Of a stretch of 64,000 nt of DNA, positions 34,828-42,761 are shown piece by piece. The number at the start of each line of letters is the position of its first letter. Within the stretch, counting starts at the first letter, position 1. The DNA is from Kluyvera sp040932435 (GTDB taxonomy: Bacteria > Pseudomonadota > Gammaproteobacteria > Enterobacterales > Enterobacteriaceae), in assembly GCF_040932435.1 (NCBI RefSeq), contig NZ_JBFQGA010000009.1, forward strand, positions 171,966-235,965. Direction: 5' to 3'. Under the pieces are notes generated by a model, which ran no database searches, was not told the DNA's origin, and saw only the letters and a list, made by a program, of their open reading frames with translations. The position numbers and the translations under genes were made by a program.

Positions 34828-35531
34828 TATTCTTCCTCCCCGCTATCTGGCTGATTTTCGTCATTCTCGTCATTGAGCTGCAGATGGTTTTCGATAGGCA
34901 TCGCTTCACCATCGCGGATCATGCGCAGCTGCGCTTCACGCGCATCGTCGCCGGAGCGCACGTCGGCGCCGAAGCGGAAGACGGACTCGGTGATGCGGAA
35001 TTTGCTGCTGTCATGCCCCATAAACCACACCATGCCCAGACGGCGCAGGCGGTTAAGCGAAGAACGCACTTTCTCTTGCAGTTTCTGACGATCGAGGTCA
35101 GAACCGGTGGAGCGGTTGTTCACCAGCTTCAGCAGCTTGGATTCCTCAGCCAGCGCCAGCAGTTCGTCGTACAGTTCCTGCTGGGTGAAAATACCTTCAT
35201 TGGCCAGACGTTCTGGACTCAGGTAGAGGTAACAGAGGATTTTTCCGACCATCATATCCAGCTCGGAAAGCACCGACCGCGGAATCAGCGTTGTGGAACG
35301 CGGGCGCAGGTAGAAAAAACCTTCCGGCGCGCGGATTAACTCCACATTATAGCGGGCGTAAAACTCTTCCAGATACTCCTGGAAATCCATTAAAAATGCG
35401 TGATTGTCCAGTTCATCCAGACCAATATGACGACCGGCACGCAGCGCGCTATCCAGCGCAGGAAAAATGGGGTTGGCCAGAGCCTGTGCCAGTTTAACCG
35501 GCATCACTTGTTCAATATTTGTCGATGACAT
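34827..35531 (-). CDS. mukE: Condensin subunit MukE
   Basis: A 234-residue winged-helix (KITE-type) protein that bridges MukF and the MukB heads. The start at 35531 (MSSTNIEQVMPVKLAQAL) is the family start; a slightly longer frame exists within mukF. The central part has FLMDFQEYLEEFYARYN and the C-terminus is an acidic tail ending in Glu-Glu-Glu. It overlaps the mukF 3' end by 20 bases and the mukB start by one, indicating coupled translation in fixed ratio. Confidence 0.98.
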   Translation of the reverse strand: MSSTNIEQVMPVKLAQALANPIFPALDSALRAGRHIGLDELDNHAFLMDFQEYLEEFYARYNVELIRAPEGFFYLRPRSTTLIPRSVLSELDMMVGKILCYLYLSPERLANEGIFTQQELYDELLALAEESKLLKLVNNRSTGSDLDRQKLQEKVRSSLNRLRRLGMVWFMGHDSSKFRITESVFRFGADVRSGDDAREAQLRMIRDGEAMPIENHLQLNDENDENQPDSGEEE

Positions 35532-36834
35532 GCGCCTGTACCTTGGCTCCGTAATCATTAATCGACTGCCATTTTGCTGGCAGTCCGGTGAAATCTGCGT
35601 GCGCTATACCCAAACGTACTGCCTGATCAACCACGATTCGTGCAACGTCAAAGTGACGCGCCCGAGGGTACTGAAGCAGATACTCTTTCACCACCAGACC
35701 GAGATCCAGCGGCAGCTGTTTGGATTTATAAATCGCCAATTGTTCTTCAATCAGCGCAGCGAGCTGTTCGCGAATTTCGTTAAATTCTTCGTACTCTAAA
35801 TCCGGCGGAAGTTCACCAGTCACCTCTTCGTCACGCAGCGTCATCTCTTCATCACGCATATCCAGCAGACGATCGGCGTTGGCGTAGGTGAGCGCCCATG
35901 GGGCGTCAAAATAGTTCTGCACCGACTGGCGCAAACGCTGGGCAAAGACGCGGTTTTTATCCATATCAATCGCGGTACGGATAAATTTATGCACGTGGCG
36001 GTCATAGCCAATCCACAGGTCAATCGCCTGCTGGCCCCAGCTCACGATGCGGTCGAGCTTGCTTTGCAGATCGAAGACCAGGCGGTCAACAAATTGCAGG
36101 TCGTTATGGCTGAGCGTGGCATCCTGAATGCGTAGCAGGTTCGCCTGCAGCTTATCGCCAGCAGCGTCCAAGGTATCTTGAAGTTCACGCAGAGTGCCGG
36201 AGGTTTCCGACAGCAACAGTTCACAGCTAGAGATCGCCGCACGCCAGTCTTTATTCAGCAGCTGGGCAATATCGTCTTTCACCGATTGCTGCTGCTCATC
36301 CATAATGCGCTGCGTCAGGTCGATACTGTCGAAGATTTCCGCTACCGAGTATTTAAGCGGTGCATAAACGTGACGGTGCCAGTGGAACTCATCGCCGCCC
36401 TCATCCGCCGAGTCTGCCGCCCTTTTAAGCTCACCGGCCACAATGGACAGCTGCATGGACAGGCGCAGCGTTGAAAACTCACGCTGGCGAATATAATAGT
36501 CGGTGATGCCAATCCCCAGCGGGGTCAGACGATAGATGGCGTTCCCTTCCGTGATTTCGCTGGTAAAGCGGTTCAGCAGACGTTGGCGAACCAGGTCGTT
36601 AATCGCGTTGTTGGCACGCGTACCGATGGTTTCACTGGTTTGCTCAAACGCATCACTGACGTGACGAAACGCATCCACCAGCTCGCCTTCCGTCATTTCA
36701 CCTTCCAGTCGCTCACCGTTCAGCGTTGCCACAGCCAGCAGAAATGAGAGCCTATCGACGGGTAGCGAGATGGCAAAATCATTTTTCCTGGCCCAGGCAA
36801 CCAGTTCGGGGACTGTCTGGGAAAATTCACTCAT
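35512..36834 (-). CDS. mukF: Condensin kleisin subunit MukF
   Basis: A 440-residue kleisin, equal to E. coli. The N-terminal winged-helix dimerisation domain (about 1-115), a helical middle region with linker, and the C-terminal winged-helix domain that contacts the MukB head are all present, including the acidic stretch DLEYEEFNEIREQL. MukF binds calcium in E. coli. It overlaps the upstream cmoM frame by 8 bases and mukE by 20. Confidence 0.98.
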   Translation of the reverse strand: MSEFSQTVPELVAWARKNDFAISLPVDRLSFLLAVATLNGERLEGEMTEGELVDAFRHVSDAFEQTSETIGTRANNAINDLVRQRLLNRFTSEITEGNAIYRLTPLGIGITDYYIRQREFSTLRLSMQLSIVAGELKRAADSADEGGDEFHWHRHVYAPLKYSVAEIFDSIDLTQRIMDEQQQSVKDDIAQLLNKDWRAAISSCELLLSETSGTLRELQDTLDAAGDKLQANLLRIQDATLSHNDLQFVDRLVFDLQSKLDRIVSWGQQAIDLWIGYDRHVHKFIRTAIDMDKNRVFAQRLRQSVQNYFDAPWALTYANADRLLDMRDEEMTLRDEEVTGELPPDLEYEEFNEIREQLAALIEEQLAIYKSKQLPLDLGLVVKEYLLQYPRARHFDVARIVVDQAVRLGIAHADFTGLPAKWQSINDYGAKVQAHVIDKY

Positions 36835-37621
36835 CGTTTTTCCTTGTTTCTGTCAGCGGCTTAAACGCTGTGACATGAATATAGCGCCCAAGGCTAATAT
36901 ACGGTTCCTGACGGCAATAGCGCGTTTCAAGCTCCAGCAGAATATCAAAACAGTTTTTCTGCATCTGCTTATCGCGCAGATAGTCATGAAATACCCGCAC
37001 GCCGGTTTTCCCGTTAATTTGCCAGCCAATCTCTTCTAGCCAGCTATAGACCTGCTGCGGATCGCGCGGATAATTCGGCGACAGCGTCCGTCTTTTCTTT
37101 TTCGGCATGCCCAATGCCACGTAATCGAAGTTGCCGACCACCATGTTATGCATCAACAGGCCGTTTGCATTGTAGAACATTAATGATAATGCGCCGCCTG
37201 GACGAAGCACCGACCAAAGCGTTTTTAACACTTCCTGTGGTTCAGCCACCCACTCCAAGACCGCGTGAAACAATATCAGATCAACCGGGCTTTCCAAATG
37301 CTCGTCCACGTCTTGGGCCGCGCAATGTATGAAATGCATGTTGTCGCTCACACCTTTTTCGCAAGCAGCCTGGCTTGCGCGCGCGATCATTTCCGCGGAA
37401 AGATCGCACAGGGTGACGTGATGTCCGCGCTCCGCCATTTTGATGGCCGTCTGACCTTCACCGCCGCCGGCATCCAGGATACGCAGCGGTTTCGAGCCCA
37501 TCGTTGCCAGCAGAACGTCGAGATCCTGCCACAAAATAGCCTGACGCAGTTTACCCTTCGTCGTGCCATAGATGTTGCGCGAAAACTTTTCCGCCATGTC
37601 ATCAAAATTGCGATCCTGCAC
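36827..37621 (-). CDS. cmoM: tRNA carboxymethyluridine methyltransferase CmoM (SmtA)
   Basis: A 264-residue class I SAM methyltransferase (261 in E. coli), with SAM motif I LDAGGGEGQ near residue 48 and motif II CDLSAEM. CmoM methylates 5-carboxymethoxyuridine at position 34 of certain tRNAs to the methyl ester. It was formerly called SmtA. It is the first gene of the muk operon and overlaps mukF by 8 bases; the link between a tRNA enzyme and condensin is conserved but unexplained. Confidence 0.95.
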   Translation of the reverse strand: MQDRNFDDMAEKFSRNIYGTTKGKLRQAILWQDLDVLLATMGSKPLRILDAGGGEGQTAIKMAERGHHVTLCDLSAEMIARASQAACEKGVSDNMHFIHCAAQDVDEHLESPVDLILFHAVLEWVAEPQEVLKTLWSVLRPGGALSLMFYNANGLLMHNMVVGNFDYVALGMPKKKRRTLSPNYPRDPQQVYSWLEEIGWQINGKTGVRVFHDYLRDKQMQKNCFDILLELETRYCRQEPYISLGRYIHVTAFKPLTETRKNDE

Positions 37622-37749
37622 AGGGCATCCTTACTGACTTCGCCAGCCGCAAAAGGTCTATTTTGTCACACCCACGACGAGAATGGAGCTACCTAGTGTA
37701 ATATCACTGCATTCATACGATCGGATGCTTAAAAAAGGTACGCCACAGA

Positions 37750-38529
37750 ATGCTTTTTATGCTGAAAAAGTATATCGGCGGCATGATGCTGCCGCTGCCA
37801 CTCCTGCTTTTACTTATCGGTTTAGGAATCCTCCTGGTTTGGTTTACCCGTTTTCAAAAACTGGGCAAAACGACCATTACCTTAGGCTGGCTGGCGCTGC
37901 TGTTATTAAGCCTGCAGCCCGTTGCCGATAGCCTGCTGAAGCCGATTGAAGATAAGTACCCCACCTGGCGTGGCGAAGAACCGGTGCAGTACGTGGTGGT
38001 GTTAGGCGGTGGTTACACATGGAACCCGGACTGGGCGCCAAGCTCAAACCTTATCAGCAACAGTTTACCGCGTCTGGCAGAGGGGATTCGCCTATGGCAG
38101 GCTAATCCGGGGGCAAAAATGGTCTTCACCGGCGCACGGGCGAGAACTAATCCGGTGAGCACCGCGGAGGCCGGTGCGCGTGTGGCAGAAAGTCTGGGCG
38201 TACCGCGCGATGAAATCCTCGTGCTGGATAGCCCCAAAGATACCGAAGAAGAGGCCAGCGCGGTCAAGGCGGCAATCGGCGATGCGCCGTTCCTTCTGGT
38301 GACTTCTGCATCGCATCTGCCTCGCGCCATGATTTTCTTCCAGCAGGCGGGACTGCATCCCCTTCCGGCTCCGGCAAACCAGTTAGCTATCGTTTCGCCA
38401 CTCAACCCGTGGGAACGCATTATTCCCTCCCCGGTCTGGCTGATGCACAGCGACCGGGTCGGTTATGAGACATTGGGGCGGATTTGGCAATGGCTGAAAG
38501 GGGATTCAGGAGAGCCACGGGATCAGTGA
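37750..38529 (+). CDS. elyC: Envelope biogenesis factor ElyC
   Basis: A 259-residue protein, equal in length to E. coli ElyC (YcbC). Two N-terminal membrane helices (about 8-33 and 40-58) precede a DUF218 domain with YVVVLGGGYTWNP, VSTAEAGARVAESLGV and LLVTSASHLPRAMIFF. In E. coli its loss harms peptidoglycan assembly at low temperature through effects on the shared lipid carrier. It diverges from cmoM and its 3' end overlaps that of ycbJ by 24 bases. Confidence 0.95.
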   Translation: MLFMLKKYIGGMMLPLPLLLLLIGLGILLVWFTRFQKLGKTTITLGWLALLLLSLQPVADSLLKPIEDKYPTWRGEEPVQYVVVLGGGYTWNPDWAPSSNLISNSLPRLAEGIRLWQANPGAKMVFTGARARTNPVSTAEAGARVAESLGVPRDEILVLDSPKDTEEEASAVKAAIGDAPFLLVTSASHLPRAMIFFQQAGLHPLPAPANQLAIVSPLNPWERIIPSPVWLMHSDRVGYETLGRIWQWLKGDSGEPRDQ

Positions 38530-39399
38530 TTTCGATGCAATATCGAAGTTAGCCCGGTTAAACTTACCGGTGCTGACTAACTTCTCGACTTCGTCCCACA
38601 GAAGATAGAGCCAGCGCCGCCAGAGGAATCCCTCAGCCACCGGGGCGCGCTGGAGGTAATGCCACAGCAGCTGTTCCGCCTGCGCGCTTTCATGCAGACG
38701 AAACAGCTCATATTCCCTCGGTGCCCACAAAATGGTCCCCGGCCCCACCATCGCCAGCAGCTGATCGCTTCGGGAATCTTTCAACATGCTGCGCAGCGTC
38801 AAATGGCCATGCACCAGTACGCAGTTATCGCTAAAACCATCAAATAACGCACTCAAGCATTCTCGCGTGCGGAACAGCAGACGTTTGTCCTGCATTGTCA
38901 ATCCGGTGCTGTGGTAGAGATTCAAGGTGCCCCACAACACTTCAATCCGCTGGCGATACCACTGCGGCCAGCTGTTTTCCTGAGTGCCGTCAACAAAGCC
39001 GACGCTACCTGAGCTGTCCACTCGATGCCATGCCAGTAGGGCTTCGACAATTTGATCCTTCAGCGCATCCCACCGCTGTGGGCTGCGGGTTGGCGCCTCC
39101 ACCGGAACACCGCGCAGCCGCTCAAGCAGCAAAACATCAGGGCCAGGATGCTCTTCATGCGTCATAACCCCGTACACCACCGGCATACGGGCCGTGCCGC
39201 TGCGCGCCAGCATCGATATTTTCCACGCCAGCTGGCGGGCTAGCCCCGGTGACGAAAAGCTCCGAGCCAATAATGGCATCGGATTGCCGTCAGCATCATA
39301 TAGCGACCACAGCGCGGTATCCGTCTGCTCGTTAATACATTCCACACGACTGAGTGATTCACCCAATAGATGGCTGAGTTCTACACGTAGCTGTTCCAT
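38506..39399 (-). CDS. ycbJ: YcbJ, kinase-like protein of unknown function
   Basis: A 297-residue protein matching E. coli YcbJ in length from the chosen start (MEQLRVELSHLLGESLSR). The general layout resembles aminoglycoside phosphotransferase-type kinases: an N-lobe with a PMLLARSFS-like strand and LLLERLRGVPVE hinge, a helical lobe, then VLVHGHLTLRSMLKD where the catalytic loop should be. The catalytic Asp of HxDxxxxN is replaced by His in HGHLTLRSM, so activity is doubtful. No substrate is known. It lies between convergent elyC and the kdsB operon end. Confidence 0.9.
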   Translation of the reverse strand: MEQLRVELSHLLGESLSRVECINEQTDTALWSLYDADGNPMPLLARSFSSPGLARQLAWKISMLARSGTARMPVVYGVMTHEEHPGPDVLLLERLRGVPVEAPTRSPQRWDALKDQIVEALLAWHRVDSSGSVGFVDGTQENSWPQWYRQRIEVLWGTLNLYHSTGLTMQDKRLLFRTRECLSALFDGFSDNCVLVHGHLTLRSMLKDSRSDQLLAMVGPGTILWAPREYELFRLHESAQAEQLLWHYLQRAPVAEGFLWRRWLYLLWDEVEKLVSTGKFNRANFDIASKSLIPWLS

Positions 39400-39512
39400 G
39401 TCGATTGCCCCTATAAAAGCCATTGCTTCCATAATGAGCATATGAGATGCGAATTTCACCAGACAAGATCAAAATTGCAACAGAAAGACGGGAAAGATTG
39501 CGGTAGGGAATC

Positions 39513-39533
39513 GCCCCCTTATGACAAGGGGGC
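39513..39533. terminator. Hairpin after kdsB
   Basis: GCCCCCTT/AAGGGGGC with a 5-base loop lies 8 bases past the kdsB stop. Neither side has a good T-run, so it may stabilise the mRNA end rather than terminate by itself. Confidence 0.5.
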
Positions 39534-39540
39534 AAAAGGA

Positions 39541-40287
39541 TTACTTCATCTCGGCACGAACGCGCGCCAGATCTTCCGGTGTATCGACGCCGGTACCCGG
39601 GACTTCTTTCGCTACGGCGACATGAATTTTTTCGCCGTACCAGAGTACGCGGAGCTGCTCGAGCATCTCAATGTGCTCAAGCGGGCTTGGCGCCCAGTTG
39701 ACATAGCGACGGATAAATCCAGCGCGGTAACCGTAGATGCCGATATGGCGTAACAGCGTGTCGCCAATCTCTTCGCGGCTTTTGGCAAAACGGTCACGAT
39801 CCCACGGAATGGTCGCGCGGGAGAAATAGAGCGCATAGCCATCTTTGTCCATCACCACTTTAACCGCGTTTGGATTAAAGGCTTCTTCGGCGTCATGGAT
39901 AGGCACTGCCAGCGTTGCCATGCCGGACTGGCTGGCCGCCAGATTGTCCGCTACCTGGCGGATAATGACCGCCGGGATCATCGGCTCATCGCCCTGTACG
40001 TTAACAATGACGGTGTCGTCGCTGAATCCACATTTCTCAACCACTTCCGCCAGACGTTCAGTACCTGATTGGTGATCGGCACGCGTCATGCATACTTCGC
40101 CACCAGCGGCTTCAACGGCCGTTGCCACCTCCGGGTGGTCGGTCGCAACGATAATGCGCTCGGCACCCGATTCACGCGCGCGTTCCAGCACATGAACAAT
40201 CATTGGTTTGCCGTTAATATCCTGCAGCGGTTTACCCGGCAGGCGCGTTGAGGCAAAACGCGCGGGAATAATGACGACAAAACTCAT
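39541..40287 (-). CDS. kdsB: CMP-KDO synthetase
   Basis: A 248-residue cytosolic nucleotidyltransferase, same length as E. coli KdsB. It activates KDO with CTP to CMP-KDO for transfer to lipid A. The N-terminal nucleotide loop IIPARFASTRLPGKPL and the metal-binding NVQGDEP motif are intact. It is the last gene of comEC-msbA-lpxK-ycaQ-ycaR-kdsB and overlaps ycaR by 4 bases (ATGA-type junction). Confidence 0.98.
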   Translation of the reverse strand: MSFVVIIPARFASTRLPGKPLQDINGKPMIVHVLERARESGAERIIVATDHPEVATAVEAAGGEVCMTRADHQSGTERLAEVVEKCGFSDDTVIVNVQGDEPMIPAVIIRQVADNLAASQSGMATLAVPIHDAEEAFNPNAVKVVMDKDGYALYFSRATIPWDRDRFAKSREEIGDTLLRHIGIYGYRAGFIRRYVNWAPSPLEHIEMLEQLRVLWYGEKIHVAVAKEVPGTGVDTPEDLARVRAEMK

Positions 40288-40466
40288 GGTCTGTTCTCTT
40301 CAGCAGCGAGCACGCGGGCTTCGGTTTCCAGCAATACGGGGATACCGTCACGCAGGGGAAACGCCAGATTATCAAGTTTGCAAATAAGTTCTTGCTTGTC
40401 CTGGCTGTAGTAAAGTTTACCGTTGCAAACCGGGCAGGCAATAATTTCAAGTAGACGGTGATCCAT
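40284..40466 (-). CDS. ycaR: YcaR, small Trm112-like zinc-ribbon protein
   Basis: A 60-residue protein (same as E. coli) of the UPF0434/Trm112p-like family, starting MDHRLLEIIACPVCNGKL. Only the first CPVC pair and a later single Cys (ELICKLDN) remain of a zinc ribbon. The PLRDGIPVLLETEAR segment is the family hallmark. It overlaps kdsB by 4 bases and follows ycaQ after 51 bases. Its function is not established. Confidence 0.93.
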   Translation of the reverse strand: MDHRLLEIIACPVCNGKLYYSQDKQELICKLDNLAFPLRDGIPVLLETEARVLAAEENRP

Positions 40467-40517
40467 GGTTCCTCCTGATGGGCCGTATCGAAAACCAGTG
40501 CAGCATATCATAGAGCG

Positions 40518-41750
40518 CTAACGGTCGGCGTCAATCTCCCATCCGTGGCGTTGTTCAATAAAGAGTTTTTCTGCCACGCGACTCAGCTTGATTCGCGTGG
40601 CGCCCTGCCAACGAGCAAAATCATTAATCGCCTGCACCAGCCCGTTTTCCAAATGCTGAGTAATGCGAACACCGTCTTGCAGATACAGCGCGAAGATCTC
40701 AAGCACGCCATCGCTGCGGTGCATTTTGCTATCCATACGCCCGACGATTTCGCCTCGATGCAGCAGCGGCAACACAAAATAGCCGTACTGCCTTTTCGGC
40801 GCCGGGGTATAGCATTCAAGGCGATAGCTAAAATCAAACAGCTGTTCGGCCCGCTTGCGATCCCAAACGACCGGATCAAAAGGCGACAATACCGCGCTGT
40901 GAGTCGCCTTTAGCTTGCCCTCCTTCGCCCGCTCAAGTAGTGGCAGCAAACTGCTGTGTACCCACATTTCACCCAGCGTTTCGACATTGACCGCAATAAT
41001 CTGCTGCTGCGACTGCCACTGCGTTAGCAGCGCGTTGAGATCGGGTTGCCGCAGTCGATAGTAATCGGCCAGCCATTGCGGACGAAAAATGCCTAGGCTA
41101 CGGGCGCTATTCTCCAACATGACCTGTTCGGCCTGAGTTTGATCTAACGCATCTGTGACGTCATTCCAATGGGGCATCACGCGTTCGGTCAGATCGTAGA
41201 TCCGCTGAAAGTTACGTCGCGCCACCACCATCACTTCGCCGGCGGTAAACAAGCCTTCAAGATGACGTTTATGCGGCTTCCATTCCCACCAGCCGCTTTC
41301 GCCTTTACGAGGATGGGAAAAATCGGCGGAGCGCACCGGGCCGTTTTCGGCAATATGCGATTTAAGCGCCGCGATTTCCTGTGCGTGTTCATCCATCCAG
41401 CTTTGGTGATACTTCCAGCCCATTTTCTGCGGTGTCAGCATGCGATGGCGCACCAGTGGAAAATCGCTACGCGGCAGGAAACAGGCTTCATGCGCCCAAT
41501 ACTCCATCAAATCGCCGCGGGCAAGCGCGTCATCCAACCATGCGGATGGATAAGCCCCTAGGCGACTAAATAGTACTAAGTAAGGGCTACGGGCCACCAC
41601 GTTGATAGTATCAATCTGCAACAGAGACATTTGTTGGATGGTACGAAGAATATCGGCCGCTTTGGGCTGACGACGAGGGCGATTGAGAAGCCCCTGCGCC
41701 GCAAGATGAAGATGGCGTGCGGCACGGAGGGTAAGATGCTGTTCGGCCAT
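40518..41750 (-). CDS. ycaQ: DNA crosslink glycosylase YcaQ (AlkX)
   Basis: A 410-residue protein of the HTH_42 family, equal in length to E. coli YcaQ. This family unhooks interstrand DNA crosslinks by removing alkylated guanines. The catalytic QxD motif is visible as Gln45-Ile-Asp47 in MSLLQIDTINVVARS. The C-terminal half contains the conserved SPFDPVVWDRKRAEQLFDF block. It sits inside the LPS-precursor operon, 30 bases after lpxK, with no functional link that I can see. Confidence 0.95.
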   Translation of the reverse strand: MAEQHLTLRAARHLHLAAQGLLNRPRRQPKAADILRTIQQMSLLQIDTINVVARSPYLVLFSRLGAYPSAWLDDALARGDLMEYWAHEACFLPRSDFPLVRHRMLTPQKMGWKYHQSWMDEHAQEIAALKSHIAENGPVRSADFSHPRKGESGWWEWKPHKRHLEGLFTAGEVMVVARRNFQRIYDLTERVMPHWNDVTDALDQTQAEQVMLENSARSLGIFRPQWLADYYRLRQPDLNALLTQWQSQQQIIAVNVETLGEMWVHSSLLPLLERAKEGKLKATHSAVLSPFDPVVWDRKRAEQLFDFSYRLECYTPAPKRQYGYFVLPLLHRGEIVGRMDSKMHRSDGVLEIFALYLQDGVRITQHLENGLVQAINDFARWQGATRIKLSRVAEKLFIEQRHGWEIDADR

Positions 41751-41780
41751 ACCGGTTCCCCCGGGTATCGCCGACGCTTT

Positions 41781-42761
41781 TTAGCGTCGTGCGAGGGTGA
41801 TCAATTCCTGCAGCAGCGTCTGCGCACGATCGCCAGAAAGCACGGCGTCGACCGGCAGATACCACCAGTTTTCATGCGCAAAGCGGCGGCATTTCACCGC
41901 ATCTTTTTCAGTCATAATAAGCGATTGGCCAGGTTCAACCAGCGCCAGAACGTCAGCTTCGGTAAGCGCCTTGTGGTCTGCCAAGGCAACGGTGCGCACC
42001 GGTTGCAGACCGCACTCATTTAAGGTCGTGAAGAATCTCGGTGGGTGTCCGATTCCGGCCATCGCCACCGCGTTTTGCAGCGCGGAAACCGGCTTTCTTT
42101 CGTGAGTTAGTAAATTCACCGCCTCACCGGGGCGCAGCGTCATCGGAATTTCTCCGGCTTGCGCTTCACCGCCGTTAACGATCCGCGCATCTACCGAGCT
42201 TAATCGTGAAGCACGTTCACGCATAGGCCCCGCGGGCAGCCACCAGCCGTTGCCGAAACGACGCACACCATCGATAACAACAATTTCTTTGTCACGAGCA
42301 AGCCGGTAGTGCTGAAGGCCATCATCGGTGACGATAAGCTGCAGGTCGTGCGCGGCGAGCAACGCCTTAACCGCATCGACCCGCACCGGAGAGACCGCGA
42401 CCGGTGCGCCAGTACGCTGAAAAATAAGCACCGGCTCATCACCCGCCTCCGCGGTGGTGGTATCGCTATTGAGCAAAAGTGGATAGCTTTCCGCTTTGCC
42501 GCCATAGCCACGTGACACCACGCCTACGCGAACACCTTGATGCTGCAACTGCTCGACCAGCCAGATAACAACCGGCGTTTTACCGTTGCCGCCCGCAGTG
42601 AGGTTTCCCACCACCACGACCGGGCAAGGTGCGCGCCATGACTTTTTCAGGCCAAGCTGATAGCACAGCCGGATGATGCCGCTCACCAAACCATACAGCC
42701 AGGAAAGCGGCAACAGTAGACGCCAAAGCGGCGATTCACCCGACCAAATTTTGGCTATCAT
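41781..42761 (-). CDS. lpxK: Tetraacyldisaccharide 4'-kinase LpxK
   Basis: A 326-residue inner-membrane-bound kinase (328 in E. coli) that phosphorylates the 4' position of the lipid A precursor. An N-terminal hydrophobic helix (LWRLLLPLSWLYGLVSGIIR) anchors it. The Walker A loop GGNGKTP is at residues 57-63, and the DDGLQHY motif is present. It overlaps the msbA 3' end by 4 bases. Confidence 0.97.
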   Translation of the reverse strand: MIAKIWSGESPLWRLLLPLSWLYGLVSGIIRLCYQLGLKKSWRAPCPVVVVGNLTAGGNGKTPVVIWLVEQLQHQGVRVGVVSRGYGGKAESYPLLLNSDTTTAEAGDEPVLIFQRTGAPVAVSPVRVDAVKALLAAHDLQLIVTDDGLQHYRLARDKEIVVIDGVRRFGNGWWLPAGPMRERASRLSSVDARIVNGGEAQAGEIPMTLRPGEAVNLLTHERKPVSALQNAVAMAGIGHPPRFFTTLNECGLQPVRTVALADHKALTEADVLALVEPGQSLIMTEKDAVKCRRFAHENWWYLPVDAVLSGDRAQTLLQELITLARR

